Part shown: one piece after another, positions 1-4,944 of the stretch
Numbering within the stretch: position 1 is the stretch's first letter
How the letters are laid out: the number at the start of each line of letters is the position of its first letter
DNA from: Deltaproteobacteria bacterium
GTDB taxonomy: Bacteria; Desulfobacterota; Desulfobulbia; Desulfobulbales; SURF-16
DNA: 5,018 nt
NCBI GenBank assembly: GCA_029939635.1
Contig: JAOZSN010000180.1
Location: 1-5,018, forward strand
Direction: 5' to 3'
Notes under the pieces: generated by a model
Seen by the model: only the letters and a program-made list of their open reading frames with translations
Told to the model about the DNA's origin: nothing
Databases searched by the model: none
Made by a program: the position numbers and the translations under genes

Positions 1-1205
1 GTTTTATTCATTTTTATTTCAGCTATCACAATATGTTTTTCAGCATCATTGATGGCCACCAGGTCTATTTCGTTAAGATTTTTTTTCTCCCAATAAGTGC
101 CTAAACGGTTATATCTCCCGCTGGCAGCAAAAATATCAAGAAATAATTGTTCAAGCACGCGGCCACAATAGGTCTGGAAGTCTCTGTGGATTATTTGCCT
201 GATATAAGCAAAATTTCCTGCCTCCACTGCACCCCAGTTTCGTTGAATAAAACGAAACCAGAACCTGAGAAAATGGTCTTTCAGGTAATATTTTACAAGC
301 CTTGATTTTGGCTTGGCATTGATTGGCCTGATTCGGTCTATAAGATTGTAATCATTGTCAAGTCTTGTCAGAAAACCACCGATGTTTTTTTCCATGATGG
401 ATTCCATCTCACTGCGACTGGTTTTGCCGCGGCTGATCAGCTCCAAAATTGAAAAATAAGTACCATATTCCTTGCCAAACTCCTCAATGAGTACATTTTT
501 CCCTTCTTGCAAAAACGGTGAATACTCTGAGACCATGAACTCAAGCATATTCGTAAAAGTACCATCGCTATTGTCAATCAGACCATCAATGTACTTGGGC
601 ATTCCCCCGGTCAGCACATACCAGTTGAATAAGGTTCGCGGGTCATCTAAATGATGATCTGTCAAAATTTGACTTAAGGTCGCAACTGAAAATGGTTTGA
701 GAAAAACCATGCGGTCAGCCCTGCCAAAAAGGGGCTCCTTGGAGTTCTGGAATATTTTATTGATTAGAGAGTAAACAGAGCCAATGCAGATGAGATTGAG
801 GTGGGTCTGGTCCCTCTGCACATCCCACAGGTGCTGGATCTCGGAATAAACCGCAGGATTTATCGTATAGAACTCTTGAAATTCGTCCAGGATTAGGGTG
901 AATTGTTCAGTCTTGGCCAGCTCAAGCAAAAGGGCGAAAATATCATTGAAGAAACGAATATCACCAATGACTGGTACTGTAAATTGAGACTTTATTTCCG
1001 CTAAAAAATCTTCGCAAAGTAATCTTTCTGATTTCTTGGCGACAAAGAAGTAGAGATGTTTATGACCCTTGGCGAATTCTAGGGCAAGCTTAGTCTTGCC
1101 AACCCTTCTTCGGCCGATAAGCACTGTCATTCTCGACCTTTCAGCTGTTTGTTTTTGTAATTGTCCCAGGAGTTGTAACTCTTGAGTGCGATTATAAAAT
1201 TTCAT
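1..1205 (-). CDS. ATPase_2/DUF234-type P-loop ATPase with nuclease-like C-terminus (3' end outside window)
   Basis: The reading frame runs uninterrupted from ATG at 1205 to the left window edge, giving 401 codons with no stop. Seen: a Walker A motif GRRRVGKT at residues 31-38 and a Walker B motif LILDEF at 104-109. An IGS-x-x-SL segment and an LFGRAD...LKPFS segment follow, typical of the ATPase_2 (PF01637) family. Residues about 240-290 look like a winged helix. At the C-terminus, EIDL (D381) followed by AEIK (E396, K398) gives the D...E-x-K pattern of the PD-(D/E)XK-like DUF234 domain (PF03008). Family members are usually about 450-470 aa, so perhaps 50-70 residues lie outside. The start is supported by a purine-rich GAGAGAG site just upstream and by the normal distance to Walker A. 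Its cellular role is not established; members are often orphan genes in accessory regions. It reads away from the integrase remnant and has its own promoter, so it is probably monocistronic here. Confidence 0.9.
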   Translation of the reverse strand, partial: MKFYNRTQELQLLGQLQKQTAERSRMTVLIGRRRVGKTKLALEFAKGHKHLYFFVAKKSERLLCEDFLAEIKSQFTVPVIGDIRFFNDIFALLLELAKTEQFTLILDEFQEFYTINPAVYSEIQHLWDVQRDQTHLNLICIGSVYSLINKIFQNSKEPLFGRADRMVFLKPFSVATLSQILTDHHLDDPRTLFNWYVLTGGMPKYIDGLIDNSDGTFTNMLEFMVSEYSPFLQEGKNVLIEEFGKEYGTYFSILELISRGKTSRSEMESIMEKNIGGFLTRLDNDYNLIDRIRPINAKPKSRLVKYYLKDHFLRFWFRFIQRNWGAVEAGNFAYIRQIIHRDFQTYCGRVLEQLFLDIFAASGRYNRLGTYWEKKNLNEIDLVAINDAEKHIVIAEIKMNK

Positions 1206-1215
1206 TGATCTCTCT

Positions 1216-1260
1216 CTATTATAGAAACCTTTGTTACAGTAACCTGCGTTTCTATGATAG
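1216..1260. promoter_or_regulatory. 45-bp nested symmetric operator-like dyad
   Basis: The element is symmetric about base 1238. Outer arms CTATTATAGAAAC (1216-1228) and GTTTCTATGATAG (1248-1260) are complementary apart from one T/G position. A 4-base spacer on each side separates them from a perfect inner palindrome GTTAC-A-GTAAC (1233-1243). Each outer arm also contains a small palindrome of its own, CTAT-N-ATAG (1216-1224 and 1252-1260). The right arm covers the predicted -10 box of the ATPase promoter and the rest covers the start site and early leader. The position fits a repressor or autoregulatory site. A hairpin in the leader RNA is a lesser possibility, because the predicted transcript starts inside the element. 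Confidence 0.7.
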
Positions 1261-1282
1261 GGGGAAGCGTGAGAAATATCAA
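1254..1282 (-). promoter_or_regulatory. Sigma-70-type promoter of the ATPase gene
   Basis: On the minus strand a TTGATA box (1282-1277) is separated by exactly 17 bases from TATCAT (1259-1254). This predicts a transcript start near 1247 and a leader of about 42 bases before the ATG at 1205. A second perfect TATAAT lies at 1223-1218 but has no good -35 box, and a start from it would leave almost no leader. It is more likely part of the operator symmetry, although a near-leaderless transcript cannot be excluded. Confidence 0.6.
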
Positions 1283-1334
1283 GAGAAGAAACACAGATGG
1301 CCAAACATGACAGGGAGCAAATCTATCGTTATCC

Positions 1335-2378
1335 TCACCGTCCCTGCTTTTTGGCTTGGGATATTGTGACAACATTTTTGGACAGGTTTTTTGCCGCTTC
1401 CATCGCTTCAGCCGCGCTTTCCATAGCGTTACGGGCCGGGTCTAAATTCATGCGGGCATAAATTTGGGTGGTACTTTGGTGTTTATGACCAAGTGCTTTC
1501 CCAATTATATGTAAGCTCGTTCCACCAGCTGCCATGTGGCTTCCTATTGTGCGTCTTAGGTCGTGCAGTCGGACACCTTGCAGTTTTGCTCGCTTGATGA
1601 GTGAGCCCCAGGCCTTGGTGGGTGATACATAGTGGCCGGTGGTGCTTTTTTTGCTCGGCAAAACAAAGATACTTGTGGCTGTCTTTTTGCGGCGGAGCAG
1701 AACATCTATGGCTTGCCTCACGAAAAGGATGGACATGGCTGTTTTGTTTTTTGATTCTGTTGACGGTATTGTCCACGTCCATTGTTCGCAATCTATGTCT
1801 GTCCATTTTATAGCCAAAACGTTGCTTCTACGTGCACCAGTGAATAGGGGGAGGGTGATATAATCCCGAAGCAGAAGGTTAGTGTGTGGATCTTCAAGGG
1901 CTACAAAGAATCTGCTAAGCTCATAAGGGGTAAGCCAGCGCTCGCGGCTATGTTCTTTAAATTTCGATACCCCACGGCAAGGGTTGGGAATATCTGGGGC
2001 GGCTTGATTGAATACCGTGTTGAGCAACGCTAGGCCTCTGTTAGCCGTTGTCGAAGAGATGGTAACCCCTTTGGAGGCTTTTTGTTTTTGCTGTTTGGTT
2101 ATGCCTTGATGCCATTGCCTGACTGTGGTGGTGAACCAAGATAGCTTTTTTGAACCGAAAGATTTGGCCATATACAGTTTGTAGCGACGCTCATCTTCAT
2201 CCCATGATTTTTTGTGTGGCTTGGCGAATTGTTCAAGCCATAGAGAAAATAATTCATCGAAGGTAGACTCTTGCCTTACTTGTCGCGCTCGTTCCTCGAC
2301 ATCTTCCCCTCCTAATGTGGCATTCATTGCCTCTGTTGCTTGTTCTCTAGCTTGGTTGATAGTCATGGCCATCATCAA
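1335..2378 (-). CDS. Tyrosine recombinase/phage-type integrase, N-terminally truncated
   Basis: The open frame encodes up to 347 aa. The catalytic domain (about 148-312, PF00589 type) keeps the full set of active-site residues: R183 in TGARRSN, a lysine in the ESKNK turn (K210 or K212), H272-D-L-R275, H298 in LGHK, and nucleophile Y307 in QIYAR. A SAM-like core-binding domain occupies about 39-135. Residues 5-35 (MTINQAREQATEAMN...) resemble the very end of the DUF4102 arm-binding domain of P4/CP4-type integrases, which are usually about 400 aa. Some 60-70 N-terminal residues therefore appear to be missing. No Shine-Dalgarno sequence precedes any of the candidate starts (2378, 2375, 2372, 2366), and the frame overlaps the end of the upstream mdaB-like fragment by 32 bases. 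It is most likely a non-expressed or poorly expressed remnant, although the recombinase chemistry looks intact. No matching att repeat is visible nearby. Confidence 0.88.
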   Translation of the reverse strand: MMMAMTINQAREQATEAMNATLGGEDVEERARQVRQESTFDELFSLWLEQFAKPHKKSWDEDERRYKLYMAKSFGSKKLSWFTTTVRQWHQGITKQQKQKASKGVTISSTTANRGLALLNTVFNQAAPDIPNPCRGVSKFKEHSRERWLTPYELSRFFVALEDPHTNLLLRDYITLPLFTGARRSNVLAIKWTDIDCEQWTWTIPSTESKNKTAMSILFVRQAIDVLLRRKKTATSIFVLPSKKSTTGHYVSPTKAWGSLIKRAKLQGVRLHDLRRTIGSHMAAGGTSLHIIGKALGHKHQSTTQIYARMNLDPARNAMESAAEAMEAAKNLSKNVVTISQAKKQGR

Positions 2379-2670
2379 TCAATAAATTTTGCTGGACAAA
2401 ACCTGCGGTTAAGACCTCGTCGATATCTTTTTTGTAAATCCAGGGGGGGCCAAACCAATACACCGGGGATTGGGTGAAAATAATATCGGCCCATAGGTGC
2501 TTTTCCACCTCTTCGTTACTATCATAGCCCTTTTCAATATACGTCTCTTGCATCTCGCAGCCTTTTCCAGCCATCTCTTCTTTAATGACAGTAGCCATTG
2601 TTTTGTTCAGTTTGCCCTCTGAAAAACCTTCGTAAAACTGGTGGGCGTTGATAACTAATACGTTTTTCAT
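2347..2670 (-). pseudogene. Truncated MdaB-like NAD(P)H:quinone oxidoreductase (N-terminal half)
   Basis: The start at 2670 is chosen because AGGAGG (2681-2676) sits 5 bases upstream of this ATG and the protein then begins MKNVLVINAH, the first strand and phosphate-binding loop of a flavodoxin-like fold. An ATG at 2688 would place the ribosome-binding site inside the gene. Seen: ADIIFTQSPVYWFGPPW at about 61-77, followed by KKDIDEVLTAG. This matches the FMN/FAD-binding core of the Flavodoxin_2 (PF02525) family around MdaB, which reduces quinones with NAD(P)H in the cytosol. Relatives are about 190-200 aa, but this one stops at 107 aa. Similarity fades at about residues 90-101, exactly where the integrase reading frame begins, and the C-terminal half is not found elsewhere in the window. 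The protein lacks half the fold and is almost certainly inactive. Confidence 0.85.
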
Positions 2671-2734
2671 GGCAGCCTCCTGTTGCATGTCACTATCCTT
2701 TATTCAAGGTGGATATGATGTAGTTCCTTTTTTT

Positions 2735-2799
2735 TGCCACACTTATGCTGGGTTTATATGCCACATATTGTGTAGCACGCCTCGTGTCGTGCCACACAA
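2735..2799 (+). repeat. Three TGCCACA direct repeats upstream of the small-protein operon
   Basis: TGCCACACTT (2735-2744), TGCCACATAT (2759-2768) and TGCCACACAA (2790-2799) recur within 65 bases, spaced 24 and 31 bases apart. The third forms part of the right arm of the adjacent dyad. They may be extra half-sites for the same DNA-binding protein, but the spacing is not regular in helical turns, so chance remains possible. Confidence 0.4.
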
Positions 2800-2800
2800 T
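2767..2800. promoter_or_regulatory. Dyad resembling an upstream activator (enhancer) site
   Basis: Arms ATTGTGTAGCACG (2767-2779) and CGTGCCACACAAT (2788-2800) are complementary at 12 of 13 positions, around an 8-base centre. Relative to the predicted sigma-54 start near 2911 the dyad lies at about -144 to -111, the usual range for enhancer-binding activators of sigma-54 promoters. It could instead be an operator for the divergent mdaB-like gene, whose start is about 97 bases away on the other side. It has no U-tract on either side, so it is not a terminator. Confidence 0.55.
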
Positions 2801-2884
2801 TGTTTTGCTATAGATGTGTAGTTCTTTGAGTATTCCGACCTAAAAACAACTTGTTACCTTTTGTTTTGCGTTTTTTGTATGCAG

Positions 2885-2900
2885 TGGCATGGCAGCTGCA
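2885..2900 (+). promoter_or_regulatory. Sigma-54-type (-24/-12) promoter
   Basis: TGGCATG-N4-CTGCA (2885-2900) matches the TGGCACG-N4-TTGCA consensus at all but two defined positions. It has the invariant GG and GC dinucleotides at the required 10-base separation. It predicts a start near 2911 and a leader of about 52 bases before the first small membrane protein gene. No comparable sigma-70 promoter stands out in the same interval. The dyad at 2767-2800 gives it a suitable enhancer, and the intervening AT-rich stretch would bend readily. Confidence 0.6.
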
Positions 2901-2962
2901 AATACTAGAAAACAAAGGAACAGTACGCAAGGGACATACACATAATATGAGGAGGAAGGGTC

Positions 2963-3166
2963 ATGACACATTCAGCAAGCAAAACAAGAAGTCAGGCAGA
3001 TCAGAGTGTTAATATTAATGAAAGTGCTGCCCAGGTTGGTACAGGAGTAATCATCGCTTTTGCCGGACTTGTCGGTGCTTGGAGTGCGGCCTGCATGGCA
3101 AGTGCAGTGGTGCAGTTCGGGGTTGCAGGGGTGGTCAGTGGTTGGTTTAGCGCCATTACAGGCTGA
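2963..3166 (+). CDS. Small single-helix membrane protein A (67 aa), unknown family
   Basis: The start is fixed by AGGAGG at 2950-2955, seven bases upstream of the ATG. The first 24 residues are polar (Ser/Thr/Gln/Asn rich). A glycine- and alanine-rich hydrophobic stretch covers about 25-58 and contains G28, G35, G38, W40 and C44. The end is GWFSAITG (60-67). No signal peptidase site is evident, so it should stay anchored in the inner membrane. It is 47% identical (21 of 45, no gaps) to the next gene product over the C-terminal 45 residues, so the two arose by tandem duplication. It is the first gene of a three-gene operon behind the sigma-54-type promoter. I do not recognise the family. Possible roles are a subunit or stabiliser of a membrane complex, or a stress-type small membrane protein, and nothing in the sequence decides between them. 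Confidence 0.85.
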   Translation: MTHSASKTRSQADQSVNINESAAQVGTGVIIAFAGLVGAWSAACMASAVVQFGVAGVVSGWFSAITG

Positions 3167-3209
3167 GTTACAGCGCGATAATTTGCTTAATATTGAGGAG
3201 GGTACGATC

Positions 3210-3404
3210 ATGGAACAGGTCAAAACAAATACAACGGTAGCTACACAGGCAACTTCAGAGGGAATTGCTCAGGTCGGTATGGGGATTACCTTGGCATCTG
3301 CTGGAGTCATTGGTCTCTGGGGCATCACCTGTTTCGTCAGTGCCTTGGCTCAAAATGGTGTGTTGGCCATGGCTAAGGGCTGGTTCATGGCTGTTGGCGG
3401 TTGA
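3210..3404 (+). CDS. Small single-helix membrane protein B (64 aa), paralogue of A
   Basis: The frame is open further upstream, but the ATG at 3210 is chosen because AGGAGG (3196-3201) sits eight bases before it and the product then aligns with protein A. The N-terminal 19 residues are polar. The hydrophobic helix (about 22-48) carries G32, G35, W37 and C41 in the same positions as A, followed by the shared ending GWF-M-A-V-G-G. Conserved between A and B are AQVG-x-G, G-x-x-G-x-W-x-x-x-C, SA-x-x-Q-x-GV and GWF-x-A-x-x-G. The single cysteine and tryptophan within the helix may be functional, and the glycine spacing suits tight helix packing. It lies 43 bases after gene A and 42 bases before gene C on the same strand, each with its own ribosome-binding site. 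Function unknown. Confidence 0.87.
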   Translation: MEQVKTNTTVATQATSEGIAQVGMGITLASAGVIGLWGITCFVSALAQNGVLAMAKGWFMAVGG

Positions 3405-3446
3405 ACAAAATAGAATATAAAAAAATATTTTTAAGGGGATAGGACA

Positions 3447-3764
3447 ATGAGTGCAGAACAACAAAGTACAAAAGGGATGGGCGTTTTCACAGGAGTTACC
3501 TTTGCAGTAGGTGCCCTCATCGGTGCCTGGGCCTTGGCCACCATGGTTGCTGGTTTACGCTCTGTGGGCTGGGATGCTGTGGAAATGACCAGGCAATTTC
3601 TTGTCGCCACCAACAACTTACATGAGTATGAGACTTTGGTTGATTACTACACCCATATTAAAGGGGTTGAATACCTCATCGCTGGTGCCTTCTTTGTTGC
3701 TTTTACCTATTTCTTCAAATATGTTGATCAGGGCTACAAAGAAGAGGCTAAGGCGCACAAATAA
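3447..3764 (+). CDS. Small two-helix membrane protein C (105 aa), related to A and B
   Basis: The ATG at 3447 follows AAGGGG (3433-3438) by eight bases. Helix 1 (about 12-37) contains A-L-I-G-A-W-A (G26, W28), aligning with the G-x-W core of proteins A and B. The cysteine of A and B is replaced by T32. A soluble stretch follows (about 38-72), rich in charged and aromatic residues (W42, E46, HEYE at 59-62, DYY at 66-68). Helix 2 (about 74-93) is aromatic (YLIAGAFFVAFTYFF). The tail KYVDQGYKEEAKAHK is charged and probably cytoplasmic, which would put both ends on the same side. It is the last gene of the operon, with a strong terminator 31 bases after the stop. The shared helix suggests that all three belong to one complex. 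I do not recognise the family. Confidence 0.88.
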   Translation: MSAEQQSTKGMGVFTGVTFAVGALIGAWALATMVAGLRSVGWDAVEMTRQFLVATNNLHEYETLVDYYTHIKGVEYLIAGAFFVAFTYFFKYVDQGYKEEAKAHK

Positions 3765-3794
3765 CAGATCTTTCTATAATTCTTTAGCGGCGAA

Positions 3795-3829
3795 GCCCTG
3801 GCTGGAAACAGTTGGGGCGTATTTTTTTT
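3795..3829 (+). terminator. Intrinsic terminator of the small-membrane-protein operon
   Basis: GCCCTGGCTG (3795-3804) pairs with CAGTTGGGGC (3809-3818) as a continuous 10-bp stem including three G-U pairs. The loop is GAAA, a stable GNRA tetraloop, and eight T residues follow at 3822-3829. It separates the A-B-C operon from the zinc-ribbon gene downstream. Confidence 0.88.
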
Positions 3830-3867
3830 GGTGGCACCTGAATATTACAGATAGAGAACAGCTTAGA

Positions 3868-3876
3868 TGCTATAGT
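3868..3876 (+). promoter_or_regulatory. Possible extended -10 promoter of the zinc-ribbon gene
   Basis: TGCTATAGT (3868-3876) resembles an extended -10 box (TG-N-TATAAT), with a predicted start near 3883, between the preceding terminator and the gene. No convincing -35 box lies at the right distance, so the call is weak. Confidence 0.3.
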
Positions 3877-3934
3877 GCAATCGATTGTTGTCTTTCACTA
3901 TATGGAAATTTTTAAGGGAGCTGGAATAAAGAAG

Positions 3935-4363
3935 ATGCCAAAAAAGAATATACCAACACCAATTTGTTCAACATGTAAGGAATCAGGTTCTGCAAGCTAT
4001 AGCGGAGATGATACCACCTATCTCTGCTCAAATTGCGGTACGGAAATGAGATTTTTGCCTGCCGGAGAGCTTTTGACAACCAGCGGCAGTGCGGTAAAGA
4101 AAAATAATGGCTGGATAACGACGTTTTCCATGGTGAGTTCAGATCTCTACTCTGGTCGGGCAATGTTTGCAATAGGCCTGCTGTTTGTGGTTTTAGTTCT
4201 TTCGTTTTTATATCTTGGAAAGCTTGAGACTGATGCTGCCCTGTGGAGTGCTGGTCCAGGTATTTTGCTGGTTGTTCTCGGCAAGAGGAAAACTCTGAGG
4301 CAGCAGAAAAAAATGAAAGAGGCGGCAGGGCAATATCCTTACTGGGAAAATTGTGGTGGTTAA
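3935..4363 (+). CDS. Zinc-ribbon protein with two membrane helices (142 aa)
   Basis: Two CxxC pairs, C11-S-T-C14 and C31-S-N-C34, are separated by 16 residues. This is the layout of a rubredoxin-like zinc ribbon, which should bind one zinc ion. A linker leads to two hydrophobic segments, about 76-95 (AMFAIGLLFVVLVLSFLYLG) and 101-116 (an alanine/glycine-rich helix ending LLVVLG). A strongly basic stretch KRKTLRQQKKMK (117-128) follows. By the positive-inside rule both ends are probably cytoplasmic, with the ribbon facing the cytosol. The start at 3935 is preferred because the ribbon then lies at the N-terminus and AAGGGAG (3914-3920) and GGAATAAAG lie upstream. In-frame ATGs at 3902 and 3875 would add 11 or 20 residues. 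A terminator separates it from the upstream operon, so co-function is only suggested by proximity. Specific function unknown. Confidence 0.8.
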   Translation: MPKKNIPTPICSTCKESGSASYSGDDTTYLCSNCGTEMRFLPAGELLTTSGSAVKKNNGWITTFSMVSSDLYSGRAMFAIGLLFVVLVLSFLYLGKLETDAALWSAGPGILLVVLGKRKTLRQQKKMKEAAGQYPYWENCGG

Positions 4364-4514
4364 AAGGGGTTGTCCTTCTGGTGTTGGTGACTGCAGCTAG
4401 GCGCAGCCATCTTTGTTTTGAATACTCCTCAGCTAAGGCTGGACTCTTGTCAGGGTAAGCAAAGAGTAGTCTGATCTGTGAAAAATCAGGGAGATCATGG
4501 CGGTGGGCCGGAGG
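4364..4514. other. Convergent intergenic region, no gene seen
   Basis: This lies between the converging zinc-ribbon gene and the 70-aa gene. Only weak symmetric patches are visible, such as CTGC...GCAG around 4391-4406 and CTGAT...ATCAG at 4471-4489. None is followed by a convincing T-tract, so I call no terminator. CTTGTC (4446-4451) and GCAAAGAG (4459-4466) recur in inverted form beyond the 70-aa gene. Confidence 0.5.
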
Positions 4515-4727
4515 TTAGAAATCTTCGGCAGCGTTTTGCTTAACCTGGGTGAGCATTTCGTGGCGAAAGCTCTCATCCTCAATGAGTCGGCGGGCAATGA
4601 CCTCACAGAGCCCGGCAGCCATTCCTAGTTGTCCCTCGTAGGCTATGTCAACCTCCAGATCAAGACAATCTTCAGAGGCACTGAGGATTAACGCGGCTTG
4701 CTGGTCCTTCAAGATGATTTTGGCCAT
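4515..4727 (-). CDS. Small acidic protein (70 aa), unknown function
   Basis: The ATG at 4727 is preceded by a good ribosome-binding site, AAAGGAAAT (4740-4732), about seven bases upstream, which supports real translation. The product is soluble and acidic. It starts MAKIILKDQQAALILSASE, which looks like a beta hairpin. A DLEVDIAYEG strand follows, and then two amphipathic helices (about 35-50 and 52-66). It contains two cysteines (C21, C41) but no metal-binding pair, no membrane segment and no signal peptide. I do not recognise the family. It sits alone on the minus strand between a converging gene and tRNA-Leu. The tRNA is transcribed in the same direction, but a terminator lies between them, so it should have its own promoter, which I could not locate with confidence. 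Confidence 0.78.
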   Translation of the reverse strand: MAKIILKDQQAALILSASEDCLDLEVDIAYEGQLGMAAGLCEVIARRLIEDESFRHEMLTQVKQNAAEDF

Positions 4728-4794
4728 GATGATTTCCTTTTCCTGATGGTTCTTTTAGTCAGGGACTCTTTGCCCGCGACAAGTAGGTGGATTA

Positions 4795-4817
4795 CATAGC
4801 TTCTGAGTGAAGCTGTG
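4795..4817. repeat. Short hairpin-forming palindrome
   Basis: AGCTTC (4798-4803) and GAAGCT (4809-4814) pair perfectly around TGAGT, and flanking bases extend the stem to about 9 bp with one G-U pair. It lies about 70 bases upstream of the 70-aa gene (read on the minus strand) and lacks a T-tract. It may be an operator for that gene or have no function. Confidence 0.35.
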
Positions 4818-4898
4818 TGGCAGGTGTGGATTCGTTCAATGTCTGATAAATTGGGGTGCCTGGTTTAATGAGTATTTCAGAGGGTCTGAAGCTAAAAT

Positions 4899-4940
4899 AA
4901 AAAAGGGGCCACAGCTTTTGTGGCTGTAACCCCCTTTTTT
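4899..4940 (-). terminator. Intrinsic terminator after tRNA-Leu
   Basis: On the minus strand an A-rich run and GGGG pair with CCCC and a T6 run. An inner ACAGC/GCTGT stem (4911-4915 with 4923-4927) is separated from the outer stem by a small internal loop. It begins 4 bases after the CCA end of the tRNA. Because the A and T runs are symmetric it could also stop transcription arriving on the plus strand. Confidence 0.8.
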
Positions 4941-4944
4941 AAAC

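Noticed and set aside
472..654. Plus-strand 60-aa open frame
   Set aside because: It is antisense to the well-supported ATPase gene, which continues through the whole stretch.
1483..1806. 107-aa open frame on the minus strand inside the integrase
   Set aside because: It overlaps the integrase in another frame. The integrase frame carries all the catalytic motifs, and this one shows none.
1601..1863. Plus-strand open frames of 70 and 74 aa
   Set aside because: They lie antisense to the integrase catalytic domain, with no ribosome-binding site or recognisable motif.
2671..2688. Longer start for the mdaB-like fragment at 2688
   Set aside because: It would place the AGGAGG sequence inside the gene and add six residues before the usual MKNVLVIN beginning.
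3060..3209. N-terminal extension of small membrane protein B
   Set aside because: This part overlaps gene A in another frame. The strong AGGAGG before 3210 and the alignment with A fix the shorter start.
2963..3404. Two-peptide bacteriocin (paired small Gly-rich peptides)
   Set aside because: There is no double-glycine leader cleavage pattern at the expected place, no transporter or peptidase gene, and no evident immunity gene. The third gene shares the same helix, which favours a membrane complex.
3831..3850. Second sigma-54 promoter candidate, TGGCACCTG, before the zinc-ribbon gene
   Set aside because: The -24 half is good, but the -12 half reads TATT instead of TTGC, so the essential GC is missing.
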